DNA of 64,000 nucleotides from DATIYF01 sp035517775 (GTDB lineage: Bacteria; Acidobacteriota; Terriglobia; Terriglobales; Acidobacteriaceae): positions 1-64,000 of the forward strand of contig DATIYF010000068.1 in assembly GCA_035517775.1 (NCBI GenBank), read 5' to 3'. Shown here one piece after another: positions 16,695-25,317 of the stretch; the stretch's first letter is position 1, and every line of letters begins with the position of its first letter. Under the pieces are notes generated by a model. That model worked only from the letters and a program-made list of their open reading frames with translations, ran no database searches and was not told the origin of the DNA. The position numbers were made by a program, and so were the translations under genes.

Positions 16695-17657
16695 CTACTG
16701 CTGCTGTTGTTGCTGCTGGCTTTCGAAGCCGGCGGGTTCGGCGCTGCTGGGGCGGGCAATGCGCGAGCGCACCACGGTAAGCGGCGGCAGCTCTTCCGGC
16801 AAAGGCGCTTCCGCGGTGGAAACCGTGACCGCCACGCTCAGCTCGCTTTCGGCCTCGCCTTTATAGACGCCTCGGGTGGGCGGCACGTCGGCGTAGTCGC
16901 GGCCCAGGGCGACGCGAATGTGGCGTTCGCCGGCGAAGAGATTGTTGGTGGGGTCAAAGCCCAGCCAGCCGGGGCCGGGCAGGAAGGCCTCGATCCAGGC
17001 ATGGGTGGCGCCTTCCGGCGAGCGGTCGTGCGCCTCCTTGCCGTGATAAAGATAGCCGCTGACGTAACGGCAGGGAATGCGCAGCTGGCGCAGCAGCGCG
17101 ATCAGGATGTGGGCAAAATCCTGGCACACGCCCTGCCGGCTCTGCAGCGCTTCATCAATCGGCGAATCCACCTGGGTGCTGTTGGGAACATAGGCGAAGG
17201 CATCGTACAGGGCGCTATTGGCCTTGAGCACCAGATCGAGCGGATTGCCGCTGCGCTCCAGATGGAGTTCGGCAGCCAGCTCGCTCAAAGCCGGCGTGGA
17301 CTGGGCGAAGCGGCTGGGCAGCAGCATCTCCCAGTAATCGGAAGATGCCGTCATGCCGTCGAGATCGGCAAAGCTGCCCACCTCGGAACTGGCGGGCAGG
17401 GGCGGGGCCTGCACCTCAACCAGCGCCTGCGCGATCACCTTGACCCGGGAATGGCGGCCGGGAATATCGAAGTGATGCACCGTGTTGCCCGGAAAATCGC
17501 GATAGACCATGATGTTGGCGTTGGGCAGCACGTCGAGCGAGAAGCTGAGGCAGCGCTGATGGCCTTCGCTGCGCGGCTGCATACGCACTTCCATCACGCT
17601 TTCGCGGATCGCCGGCTCATAGCCGAAATTCGTGATATGGCGGACGGAGTAGATCAC
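16695..17657 (-). CDS. Transglutaminase-like protease with polyglutamine tail
   Basis: This 320-residue cytoplasmic protein has the bacterial transglutaminase N-terminal region (MIYSVRHITNFGYEPAIRES) and a catalytic core. C178 lies in SRQGVCQDFAH, H219 in EGATHAWIEAFLPG and D235 in GWLGFDPTNN. Translation probably starts at GTG. The C-terminus ends in seven glutamines encoded by a CAG/CAA run, which is odd and may vary in length between strains. It is the third gene of a cassette with an ATP-grasp and an alpha-E protein upstream, an association known from many bacteria and suspected to modify or process peptides. Confidence 0.88.
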   Translation of the reverse strand: MIYSVRHITNFGYEPAIRESVMEVRMQPRSEGHQRCLSFSLDVLPNANIMVYRDFPGNTVHHFDIPGRHSRVKVIAQALVEVQAPPLPASSEVGSFADLDGMTASSDYWEMLLPSRFAQSTPALSELAAELHLERSGNPLDLVLKANSALYDAFAYVPNSTQVDSPIDEALQSRQGVCQDFAHILIALLRQLRIPCRYVSGYLYHGKEAHDRSPEGATHAWIEAFLPGPGWLGFDPTNNLFAGERHIRVALGRDYADVPPTRGVYKGEAESELSVAVTVSTAEAPLPEELPPLTVVRSRIARPSSAEPAGFESQQQQQQQ

Positions 17658-17691
17658 CGGGATTTCCCCTTCTTCACCCGAGCATTCATCC

Positions 17692-17726
17692 TGAGACCCT
17701 CATCATGAGACCCTCATCATGAGACC
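17692..17726. repeat. Small 14-bp tandem repeat
   Basis: The unit TGAGACCCTCATCA occurs twice in full plus a seven-base partial copy. It spans the gap between the alpha-E gene and the transglutaminase gene and contributes the alpha-E stop codon. Confidence 0.85.
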
Positions 17727-18676
17727 ATGGCCGGCTCGATGGCGTAATCGAAATAAATCTGCTGAATGGCGGCGTGGGCCTGGGCGCACTGATGGCGCAC
17801 ATTTTCCAGATAGGCCGAGGCCCCTTCCGACATGATCTCTTCAATGGGGGTGAAGTTGAGCAGGGCGCGCAAACGCCCGGTAAGGCGCACGGGCAACTCC
17901 GCCTTGCGGCCGGTGAGGGCGGCAATGGCGCGCAGCGCGGTGTGCACCATTTCCACCGCGAAGCGCAGGGAGTGGGGAAACTCGGGGTCGAGCAGCAGAA
18001 ATTCGGCGACCCGCAAGGGGCGCAACTCGGCGGAGTAAGCCTTACAGTAGGCCTCAAAGGCGGCGCAGGACTTCAGCAGTCCCACCCACTCCAGATATTC
18101 GGCGCTCTCGACCGCCTGGTCGGGGGGCTGCGCCAGCCGGTTGAAATGGGCGCCGATGAGAGCGGCCAAATCGTCCACCCGCTCGACGTAGCGGCCGAGC
18201 TGAATGTACTGCCAACCTTCCCCCTGGCTCATGGTGGAATCGGTAATGCCCTGGAAAAGGTGCGCGCCTTCCAGCACCGAGCGGAAGAAAAGATGGGAAT
18301 GGGCGGCGGAATTCCCGGCCGGGAGGCTGCTTCTCATTTGCAGATAGAGACGATTGAGCTGCTCCCACATTTCCGAGCTGCACTGCTCGCGCACGTGGCG
18401 CAGGTTTTCGCGGGCGGCGGCCACGCAGCACACAATGGAGGACTGGTTGGAGCGGTCAAAGGTGACCGCGTGAGTGAGGCTGGGAGCGTCGAAGGTCACG
18501 GCCAGAGATTGTGGAATCTGCAAGGCTTCGAACAGGCGCAGCCAGCGCTCGGTGCCGGATTCCGGGGACTGGTCGAGGCGCAGCTGCACATCCACGTCTA
18601 CCAGGCGGGCGGTGTGCTCGGCCCGCTCCAGGTAGCGGCTCATCCAGTACAGACTTTCAGCCACGCGCGAAAGCAT
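17717..18676 (-). CDS. Alpha-E domain protein (DUF403)
   Basis: This is an all-alpha protein of about 319 residues beginning MLSRVAESLYWMSRYLERAE, the diagnostic opening of the alpha-E (DUF403/COG2307) family. GEGWQYIQLGRYVERVDDLA near the middle is the second hallmark. The ATG at 18676 has GGGGA upstream; the frame extends seven more codons without support. Alpha-E proteins regularly accompany a circularly permuted ATP-grasp protein and a transglutaminase, exactly as here, and are inferred to work together in a peptide ligation or tagging pathway. No biochemical function can be assigned from the sequence. Confidence 0.9.
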   Translation of the reverse strand: MLSRVAESLYWMSRYLERAEHTARLVDVDVQLRLDQSPESGTERWLRLFEALQIPQSLAVTFDAPSLTHAVTFDRSNQSSIVCCVAAARENLRHVREQCSSEMWEQLNRLYLQMRSSLPAGNSAAHSHLFFRSVLEGAHLFQGITDSTMSQGEGWQYIQLGRYVERVDDLAALIGAHFNRLAQPPDQAVESAEYLEWVGLLKSCAAFEAYCKAYSAELRPLRVAEFLLLDPEFPHSLRFAVEMVHTALRAIAALTGRKAELPVRLTGRLRALLNFTPIEEIMSEGASAYLENVRHQCAQAHAAIQQIYFDYAIEPAMVS

Positions 18677-18745
18677 GCTCGTCCCCGTAAGTGTCAAAGC
18701 CGGCCGGTCTCCCTTGGCGGATCGGAATCTTCTTTTAGCATTTGC

Positions 18746-20227
18746 TCAGTCCCGTAGCACCCAGGTGTCTTTGCTGCCTCCGCCCTGCGACGAATTCACC
18801 ACCAGCGACCCCTTGGGCAGGGCCACGCGGGTCAGGCCGCCGGGCACCAGCATGACGTTCTCCCCGAACAGAATGTAGGGCCGCAGATCAATGTGGCGGG
18901 CTTCGATGCCGCCCTCGAGAAAACAGGGAGCGCGCGAGAGGGCGAGCGTGGGCTGGGCGATGTAGTTGCGCGGATCGGCCAGAATGCGGCGGCGGAACTC
19001 CTCTCGTTCCGCGGCGGTGCTGTGCGCGCCGATCAGCATGCCGTAACCGCCTGATTCGCCCACCGCCTTCACCACCAGCTCCTCCAGATGGTCGAGCACG
19101 TAGCAGCGCTGCGATTCGTCAGACAAAAGATAAGTCTGCACGTTGGGCAGGATGGCATCTTCGCCCAGGTAGTAACGGATGATCGCCGGCACGTAGGCAT
19201 ACATGGCTTTATCATCGGCGACGCCGGTCCCGATGGCGTTGGCCAGAGTCACGTTGCCGGCGCGGTAGGCGTTGAACAGGCCGGGCACGCCCAGGCTGGA
19301 ATCGGTGCGGAAGCAGAGCGGGTCAACGAAGTCATCATCCACGCGGCGGTAGATCACATCCACGCGGCGCAGGCCGGCGGTGGTGCGCATGTAGACCACG
19401 TTATCGTGCACCAGCAGGTCGCGGCCCTCGACCAGTTCGATGCCCATCTGCTGGGCCAGAAAGGTGTGCTCGAAGTAAGCCGAGTTGAAGACGCCGGGGG
19501 TCAGCAACACGGTTGCGGGCTCGTTGCGGGCGGAGCAATTGAGCGGCGCCAGCGAGCGCAGGGTGGAAAGCAGGCACTGCGCGTAGTGATCAATGGAGCA
19601 GACGCCATAGGCGTGAAACAGGGCGGGAAAAACGCGCTTGAGCACCTTGCGGTTGGCCAGCATGTAAGAGACGCCGCTGGGCACGCGCAGATTGTCTTCC
19701 AGCACGGCGAAGCTGCCATCCGGCAGGCGCACCAGGTCGGTGCCGCAGATGCTGACATAGATGCCGCGGGGCACATTCAGGCCGCGCATCTCGCGGCGGA
19801 AGTGGCGGCAGCTATACACCAGTTCGCGGGGCACGACGCCTTCGGCAAGAATGCGGCCGTCGTTGTAAATATCCTGCAGGAAGAGATTGAGCGCGCGGAT
19901 GCGCTGGGAAAGGCCCTGCTCGATCTTGCGCCACTCCCGGCCGGGAATGATGCGGGGCAGCAGATCATTGGGAAAGATGCGCTCGGTGCCTTCCTGGTTT
20001 CCGTACACGGTGAAGGTGATGCCCTGATGAAGGAATGACAAGTCGGCCGCCTGCTGGCTCTTGCGCAGCTCTTCGGGAGGCGAGCTGAGCAGGGTGTGGT
20101 AAAGCTCGCGATAGTGCGGCCGGGGCACACCTGGAGCCTCGAACATCTCGTCGTAGGTGCGGTCAAACTGGTAGTTCAGGAAAGGAGGCATGAACCAGGG
20201 TCGCGCAGATGCGGGCATTGCCGGCAT
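18746..20227 (-). CDS. Circularly permuted ATP-grasp protein (DUF404/407)
   Basis: This protein of about 493 residues belongs to the circularly permuted ATP-grasp group (COG2308). Recognisable stretches are YDEMFEAPGVPRPHYRELYH, FAVLEDNLRVPSGVSYMLAN and VVKAVGESGGYGMLIG. ATP-grasp enzymes join a carboxylate to an amine through an acyl-phosphate, so a peptide-forming role is likely. I used the ATG at 20227 (MPAMPASARPW); the frame is open to 20296, and a start at the next ATG (20218) is equally possible. It is the first gene of the three-gene cassette running down to 16.7 kb. Confidence 0.88.
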   Translation of the reverse strand: MPAMPASARPWFMPPFLNYQFDRTYDEMFEAPGVPRPHYRELYHTLLSSPPEELRKSQQAADLSFLHQGITFTVYGNQEGTERIFPNDLLPRIIPGREWRKIEQGLSQRIRALNLFLQDIYNDGRILAEGVVPRELVYSCRHFRREMRGLNVPRGIYVSICGTDLVRLPDGSFAVLEDNLRVPSGVSYMLANRKVLKRVFPALFHAYGVCSIDHYAQCLLSTLRSLAPLNCSARNEPATVLLTPGVFNSAYFEHTFLAQQMGIELVEGRDLLVHDNVVYMRTTAGLRRVDVIYRRVDDDFVDPLCFRTDSSLGVPGLFNAYRAGNVTLANAIGTGVADDKAMYAYVPAIIRYYLGEDAILPNVQTYLLSDESQRCYVLDHLEELVVKAVGESGGYGMLIGAHSTAAEREEFRRRILADPRNYIAQPTLALSRAPCFLEGGIEARHIDLRPYILFGENVMLVPGGLTRVALPKGSLVVNSSQGGGSKDTWVLRD

Positions 20228-20631
20228 AGCTGTTTCCAAATTCCGTGAAGGTGCACACGCCTCCGTTACGGGCAGGCCAGCCCACAGTTTCCTCATCGGG
20301 CGGAGCGCTGGCCAAGGCGCCGGGGAGAAACTTTATGAGTAAACCCGGCCCAAGTCCAATTCAAATTGTTTATGGATTTTATGGCGTTTTTGCGGTGCCT
20401 GGCGGAGGGAGGAGGGTAGAGGCCTCAACCAGGGCGCGCCTTTGCCGATAGTCTGGGAAGCCGGGGCACGATGCGCTGTCCGATTTCTGTTTAGAATGGT
20501 TGGTTCCGGCAGTGCCGCGGCCGCACTCTGTAGAGAGGCAGGGGTTGTGGCTTGCAGGACCCGCGCGCAAGAGGGCGAAGGAGATCGGGAGCGAGACGTT
20601 GCCAGCAACGTCTCTACGAGGGGGAGGAGCG
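20228..20631. other. Divergent intergenic region, ATP-grasp / pntAA
   Basis: This 404-base region separates two divergently transcribed operons, so both promoters should lie here. A good -10-like TAGAAT (20492-20497) faces pntAA but has no clear -35. An AT-rich stretch near 20355-20390 could serve the minus strand. A perfect ten-base palindrome sits at 20593-20614. No coding sequence is supported. Confidence 0.5.
20593..20614. repeat. Palindrome in pntAA leader
   Basis: GAGACGTTGC pairs perfectly with GCAACGTCTC over a two-base loop and is followed by TACGAG. This GACGTTGC...GCAACGTC motif resembles a dispersed palindrome seen in other environmental genomes. It ends about 17 bases before the GTG start, just ahead of the ribosome-binding site. 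Confidence 0.75.
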
Positions 20632-21807
20632 GTGATCGTTGGCGTTCCGAAGGAGAGCTATCCGGGCGAGCGGCGGGTCTCGCTGGTGCCCCTGGTGGTG
20701 CCGATTCTGGCAAAAGCGGGCCTGGAAGTAGTGATTGAGGCGGGCGCCGGCGAGCCGGCCGGCTATCCCGACCGGTTCTATAGCGAGAAGGGCGCCAAGG
20801 TGGCGCCGGAGCGGGCGGCGGTATTCGGCGCTGCCGATATTGTGGTGCAGGTGCTGTGCTACGGCTCGAACGACGTTACCGGCAAGAGCGATCTGCCGCT
20901 GCTGCGGCGGGGGCAAACGCTGATTGGTTTTCTGCGGCCGCTGGGCTCGGCAGAAGTGATCGAGGAGATCGCGGGCACCGGCGTCACCTCGTTCTCGGTG
21001 GAACTGGTGCCGCGCAGCACGCGGGCCCAGAGCATGGACGCGCTTTCTTCCATGGGAACCATCTGCGGCTACAAGGCAGTGCTGGCCGCCGCCGACCGCC
21101 TGCCAAAGATTTTTCCCATGCTCACGACCGCCGCCGGAACCATTACCCCGGCGCGGGTCTTCGTGATCGGCGCGGGGGTCGCCGGCCTGCAGGCGATTGC
21201 CACGGCAAGGCGGCTGGGGGCGGTGGCTTCGGCTTACGACATGAGGCCGGCGGCGAAAGAGCAGGTGCAAAGTTTGGGCGGGCGTTTTGTCGAGCTGCCG
21301 CTGGAAGCCAAGGACGCTCAGGATGAACGCGGCTACGGGCGGGCGCAGGATGAGTCGTTTTACGCACGGCAGCGCGAGCTGCTGGGGCGAGTGGTGGCGG
21401 AAAGCGATGTCGTGATTACGGCGGCGGTGGTCCCGGGCAAGAAATCGCCGGTGCTGATCACGAAAGAGATGGTGCACGGCATGGCGCCGGGCTCGGTGAT
21501 CTTCGATCTCGCTTCCGAGCGCGGGGGAAACTGCGAGCTCACGCGGACGGGGGAAATTGTGGTCGAGCAGGGCGTGACCATCATGGGGACGATCAACCTG
21601 GCCAGCAGCGTGCCTTATCACGCCAGCCAGATGTATGCCAAGAACGTGACCGCTTTCCTGCAGAACCTGGTGAAGAACGGCGAGATGAAGCTCAATCTGG
21701 AGGACGAGATCCTGCGCGAGACGCTGGTCACGCGCGGCGGAGAAGTGGTGAACAAGCGAGTGCGGGAGTTTTTCAAAATGCCGGCGCTGGCAGCCAGCAG
21801 CCAATGA
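20632..21807 (+). CDS. pntAA: NAD(P) transhydrogenase, NAD-binding alpha-1 subunit
   Basis: This is the soluble NAD(H)-binding domain I of the proton-translocating transhydrogenase, about 391 residues. It opens MIVGVPKESYPGERRVSLVP, has the Rossmann motif VFVIGAGVAGLQAIATARRLG, and contains the RAQSMDALSSM segment near the NAD site. I chose GTG at 20632 because GGGGGAGGAG precedes it at proper spacing and the protein then matches the family N-terminus. Forty-four extra upstream codons translate non-conserved sequence and a palindrome. It is followed by pntAB and pntB. Confidence 0.93.
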   Translation: MIVGVPKESYPGERRVSLVPLVVPILAKAGLEVVIEAGAGEPAGYPDRFYSEKGAKVAPERAAVFGAADIVVQVLCYGSNDVTGKSDLPLLRRGQTLIGFLRPLGSAEVIEEIAGTGVTSFSVELVPRSTRAQSMDALSSMGTICGYKAVLAAADRLPKIFPMLTTAAGTITPARVFVIGAGVAGLQAIATARRLGAVASAYDMRPAAKEQVQSLGGRFVELPLEAKDAQDERGYGRAQDESFYARQRELLGRVVAESDVVITAAVVPGKKSPVLITKEMVHGMAPGSVIFDLASERGGNCELTRTGEIVVEQGVTIMGTINLASSVPYHASQMYAKNVTAFLQNLVKNGEMKLNLEDEILRETLVTRGGEVVNKRVREFFKMPALAASSQ

Positions 21808-21872
21808 CGGGCAGGCGGGTTTGCCGGCACAGGGTGCGGCGAAGCGAATACTGAGCGAGTAAAGGAACCATC

Positions 21873-22169
21873 ATGCCAGCAGATTTCATTTCCAATCTTT
21901 ATGTCTTCATCCTCGCGGGGTTCGTGGGGTTTGAAATCATCAAGCGGGTCTCACCGCTGCTGCACACGCCCCTGATGTCGCTGACCAACGCACTCGACGC
22001 CATCGTGGTGGTGGCGGCCATCATCATCGCCGGGCGGCATGAAACGCGGCTGACCACGGTGCTGGGCGCGATTGCGGTGGCGGCCTCGTTCAGCAACATG
22101 GTGGGCGGGTTCGTGATCACCGACCGCATGCTGCGCATGTTCAAATCGGGCAAGGCCAAGAAGCCATGA
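21873..22169 (+). CDS. pntAB: NAD(P) transhydrogenase, membrane alpha-2 subunit
   Basis: This 98-residue membrane protein forms the first part of domain II. It has three hydrophobic helices (FISNLYVFILAGFVGFEIIK, NALDAIVVVAAIIIAG and the AIAVAASFSNMVGGFVITDR segment), the last being strongly conserved in transhydrogenases. The split into alpha-1, alpha-2 and beta is the common three-gene arrangement. It overlaps pntB by four bases (ATGA). Confidence 0.93.
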   Translation: MPADFISNLYVFILAGFVGFEIIKRVSPLLHTPLMSLTNALDAIVVVAAIIIAGRHETRLTTVLGAIAVAASFSNMVGGFVITDRMLRMFKSGKAKKP

Positions 22170-23560
22170 TCGAGCTGGCGCTGCAGCAGCAGTATCTCGA
22201 CTTCGCCTACATTGTCGCGGTCGTTCTCTTCATTCTTTCGCTGAAGCTGCTGAGTTCGCCGGCCAGCGCGCGCTGGGGCGTGCTGGCAGGAGAGATTGGG
22301 GCGGCGCTGGCGGTCGGGGTCACGCTGGTCAATCCTGAAGTCACCGCGTACAAGTGGGTCCTCATTCCGCTGGTCATCGGGGCCGGGGTGGGAGTGCCGC
22401 TCGGCATGGTGCACATGACGGCGGTGCCGCAACGGACCGCCCTGAGCCATGCTTTCGGCGCGCTTTCGGCGGCCATGATCGGCATCGCGGAATTTTACGC
22501 GGGCACCACGCCGGTCACACGCTTTGAGATGGGCGAAATCGCGCTGGAAGTCATCATCGGATCGCTTACCTTCACCGGCAGTCTGATTGCGGCGGGCAAG
22601 CTGCAGGAAATCCTGCCGCAGCGGCCCATCGTTTATCGCGGGCAGAATGTCGTCAGCCTTTCGGTTCTGGCCGGGGCGCTGGGGCTGGCCGTGGCGCTGG
22701 TGGTGAATCCGAGTCACGCCCTGCTCTTCCCGATTATGGTGATTGTGGCTTTGATTTTTGGCGTGCTGCTGGTGACCCCGATCGGCGGCGCGGATATGCC
22801 AACCGTGATTTCGCTGCTGAATTCCTATGCCGGGTTTTCGGCCGCGCTGCTGGGGTTTGTTTTGAACAGCAAGGTGCTGGTGGTGGCGGGGGCGCTCGAT
22901 GGATCCTCGGGCTTCATTCTCTCCGTAATCATGTGCAAGGCCATGAACCGCTCTTTCACCAACGTGATGTTCGGGGCGTTCGGGCAGGTGCAGACTTCGG
23001 CCGCCGGGGTGAAAGAAGAGCGGGTGGTGCGCAGCGCCAGCGCGGAAGAAGCCGCCGGCATTCTGGCCGCGGCCAGCAAGGTGGTGATCGTTCCCGGCTA
23101 CGGCATGGCGGTGGCGCAGGCCCAGCACAAAGTCCGCGAGCTATATGACTCGCTGACCAAGAAAGGCGTGGAGGTGCGCTTTGCCATTCACCCGGTGGCC
23201 GGGCGCATGCCGGGGCACATGAACGTGCTGCTGGCCGAGGCCGATATTCCCTATGACCGCCTGGTGGATATGGAAGATATCAACGGGGAATTTCCCCAGA
23301 CTGACGTGGCGCTGGTGATAGGCGCGAACGATGTGACCAATCCGGCGGCGCGCACCGATGCCGGCAGCCCCATCTACGGCATGCCGATCCTTGACGTGGA
23401 TAAAGCCCACACCGTGATGGTGATCAAGCGCAGCATGAGCCCGGGCTTTGCCGGCATAGACAATCCTCTCTATTACCTGGACCACACGCTCATGCTTTTT
23501 GGCGACGCCAAGGCGTTCGTAGGCAACATTGTGCGCGAGTTGGGCGCAGGGCAGGGGTAG
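22166..23560 (+). CDS. pntB: NAD(P) transhydrogenase, beta subunit
   Basis: This 464-residue protein has a long membrane part (about eight to nine helices, residues 1-270) followed by the soluble NADP(H)-binding domain III. Domain III begins near ILAAASKVVIVPGYGMAVAQ and includes HPVAGRMPGHMNVLLAEADI, VALVIGANDVTNPAARTD and VIKRSMSPGFAGIDNPLY. With the two alpha subunits it couples proton influx to NADPH formation. No sign of truncation. Confidence 0.95.
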   Translation: MIELALQQQYLDFAYIVAVVLFILSLKLLSSPASARWGVLAGEIGAALAVGVTLVNPEVTAYKWVLIPLVIGAGVGVPLGMVHMTAVPQRTALSHAFGALSAAMIGIAEFYAGTTPVTRFEMGEIALEVIIGSLTFTGSLIAAGKLQEILPQRPIVYRGQNVVSLSVLAGALGLAVALVVNPSHALLFPIMVIVALIFGVLLVTPIGGADMPTVISLLNSYAGFSAALLGFVLNSKVLVVAGALDGSSGFILSVIMCKAMNRSFTNVMFGAFGQVQTSAAGVKEERVVRSASAEEAAGILAAASKVVIVPGYGMAVAQAQHKVRELYDSLTKKGVEVRFAIHPVAGRMPGHMNVLLAEADIPYDRLVDMEDINGEFPQTDVALVIGANDVTNPAARTDAGSPIYGMPILDVDKAHTVMVIKRSMSPGFAGIDNPLYYLDHTLMLFGDAKAFVGNIVRELGAGQG

Positions 23561-23998
23561 GCGACCAGGCCGCTGGGAGCCGAGGCCTGCACGGCGGCTT
23601 CAACCGCAGAGATTTACCACAGACAAAATTCTCTCTCCACTCGTCGTACAACCTTCGTACCGTCTTTGGTACTTTGGTTATGTTTAGGGCTGAAATCAGA
23701 ACCCCGCGAATAAACACCCCGTTTAGTAGGCCTGCCTGGAGTCTCTGCCACAATATATAGCAGCCTTACGCGACTGTTCCGAAAGTAATTTCCAAGAAAC
23801 AGGTATAAAAGCCGAAGAAACACGGAGTTTTACCTTGACATCCGGTTTTTCCGGGTTGAGATATGCTCGGGACACCAAGATTCTCTCGAAAGGCTGTTGT
23901 GCGCGAGGAATCTTTTCTCCCAAGGTTTGCTCCTCTGGCCCCTCGAGATAAGAGCGGCTGCGCGGGAGCCTGATTCTTCTGTGGAAAGGGCTTGAACT
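23561..23998. other. Intergenic gap, pntB to pilus operon
   Basis: This 438-base stretch has no supported gene. It contains a degraded dispersed element (AACCGCAGAGATTTACCACA near 23599, with TACTTTGGTTA near 23670) and then AT-richer sequence. A perfect TTGACA at 23835-23840 is the best -35 for the downstream pilus genes, although the nearest -10-like TATGCT (23862) is 21 bases away, which is long. Confidence 0.45.
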
Positions 23999-24235
23999 AT
24001 GGCCGACTCGCGGGAAGTGATGAACATTCGCCAGGCTTCGCAGTACCTGGGGGTGAGTCCGGACACGCTGTACAAGTACGTGGGCGAGCAACGCATACCC
24101 GCCTTCAAGCTGGGCAACCGCTGGCGCTTCAAGAAGTCGAAGCTGGACCAGTGGATGGAAGAGAAGTCGAGCCAGGTGGAGGCGAGGAGCAAGAAGAAGC
24201 CCAAGGCGGCGATCAAAGCCGCCGGGCAGCCGTAG
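23999..24235 (+). CDS. Excisionase-type helix-turn-helix protein
   Basis: This 78-residue protein has a MerR/excisionase-like winged helix. NIRQASQYLGVSPDTLYKYV is the helix-turn-helix and IPAFKLGNRWRFKKSKLDQW the wing and following helix. A Lys/Ala-rich basic tail ends the protein. Such domains are called excisionase-like, but most lie away from phage and act as small DNA-binding regulators. No integrase is nearby. It lies 29 bases ahead of pilM on the same strand, so it is probably cotranscribed with, and may regulate, the pilus alignment genes. Confidence 0.85.
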   Translation: MADSREVMNIRQASQYLGVSPDTLYKYVGEQRIPAFKLGNRWRFKKSKLDQWMEEKSSQVEARSKKKPKAAIKAAGQP

Positions 24236-24264
24236 CAACACTGTGGCTTAACAAAGGCGGGCAC

Positions 24265-25317
24265 ATGTTTGGATTCGGATCCAAAACCATTGTTGGTCTG
24301 GATGTGGGCTCCTCCAGCATTAAAGCGGTGGAGCTGAAGAAGGGGCGCAACGGGCTGGAGGTGGCGCACCTCGGTCTGGAGCCGCTGGCCCCGGATATCG
24401 TGGTGGATTCCATGATCGTGGATTCGGGCACGGTGTCGACCGCGATCGCCAAGCTTTTCACCGACAACGGCATCAAGACCAAGAACGTGGCCACGGCGGT
24501 GAGCGGGCACTCGGTCATCGTAAAGAAGATATCGCTGCCCTCGATGAGCGACCAGGAGCTGGCCGAAACCATCGAGAAAGAAGCGGCGCAGCACATCCCC
24601 TTCGATCTGGCCGATGTGAACCTCGATTACCAGATTCTTTCCGAAGAGGCCGGCAGCCCGCAGATGGACGTGCTGCTGGTGGCGGTAAAGAAAGACAAGA
24701 TTCTCAATTACACCAACGTGCTCTCGATGGCGGGCAAAGCGCCCACCATCGTGGATATTGACGCGCTGGCCCTGCAGAACTGCTACGAGTACAACTACGA
24801 GCCCGCCCCGAACCAGGTGGTGGCGCTGCTGAACCTGGGCGCCAGCGTGATGAACATCAACATCGTGAAGGGCACCACGCCGCTGTTTCCGCGCGACGTG
24901 AGCGTGGGCGGCCACCAGTACACCGATTCCCTGCAGAAGGAGCTCGACCTGAGCTTCGAAGACGCCGAAGCGCTCAAGCTGGGGCACAAGGTGAGCACGG
25001 TCAGCGAAGACGCCAAGACGCCGATTCTGCAGCAGGTGACCGAGATCATCGTGCTGGAAATTCAGAAGACGTTTGACTTCTTCCGCGCCAGCGCCGCGGG
25101 CGAGCATATCGAAAAGATTTACCTGGCGGGCGGGTCTTCCAAAGTTCCCGGACTGGTGGAGGCGCTGCGCCAGGAGTTCTCTTTGCCGGTGGAGATATTC
25201 AATCCCTTCCAGCGGATTGCGCCGCCGCTGGCTGAGGGAGCCGATCTGATCGAGAAGAACGCCGGGCAGCTGGCCGTGGCGGTGGGCTTGGCCCTAAGGA
25301 GTTTTGAAGACCTATGA
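24265..25317 (+). CDS. pilM: Type IV pilus assembly protein PilM
   Basis: This is an actin-like ATPase of about 350 residues that sits on the cytoplasmic side of the type IV pilus alignment complex. It opens MFGFGSKTIVGLDVGSSSIK (phosphate-1 loop). Further motifs are LAETIEKEAAQHIPFDL and a C-terminal adenosine loop IYLAGGSSKVPGLVEAL. The ATG at 24265 gives the family N-terminus; the open frame continues upstream through the HTH gene in another register and is not coding there. It overlaps pilN by four bases. Confidence 0.95.
   Translation: MFGFGSKTIVGLDVGSSSIKAVELKKGRNGLEVAHLGLEPLAPDIVVDSMIVDSGTVSTAIAKLFTDNGIKTKNVATAVSGHSVIVKKISLPSMSDQELAETIEKEAAQHIPFDLADVNLDYQILSEEAGSPQMDVLLVAVKKDKILNYTNVLSMAGKAPTIVDIDALALQNCYEYNYEPAPNQVVALLNLGASVMNINIVKGTTPLFPRDVSVGGHQYTDSLQKELDLSFEDAEALKLGHKVSTVSEDAKTPILQQVTEIIVLEIQKTFDFFRASAAGEHIEKIYLAGGSSKVPGLVEALRQEFSLPVEIFNPFQRIAPPLAEGADLIEKNAGQLAVAVGLALRSFEDL

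Noticed and set aside
16590..17708. Plus-strand open frame of 372 codons
   Set aside because: Opposite the transglutaminase, with no motif and a composition of antisense type.
23999..24235. Prophage or integrative element marked by an excisionase
   Set aside because: No integrase, phage structural gene or attachment-site repeats are present; the protein looks like a stand-alone regulator.
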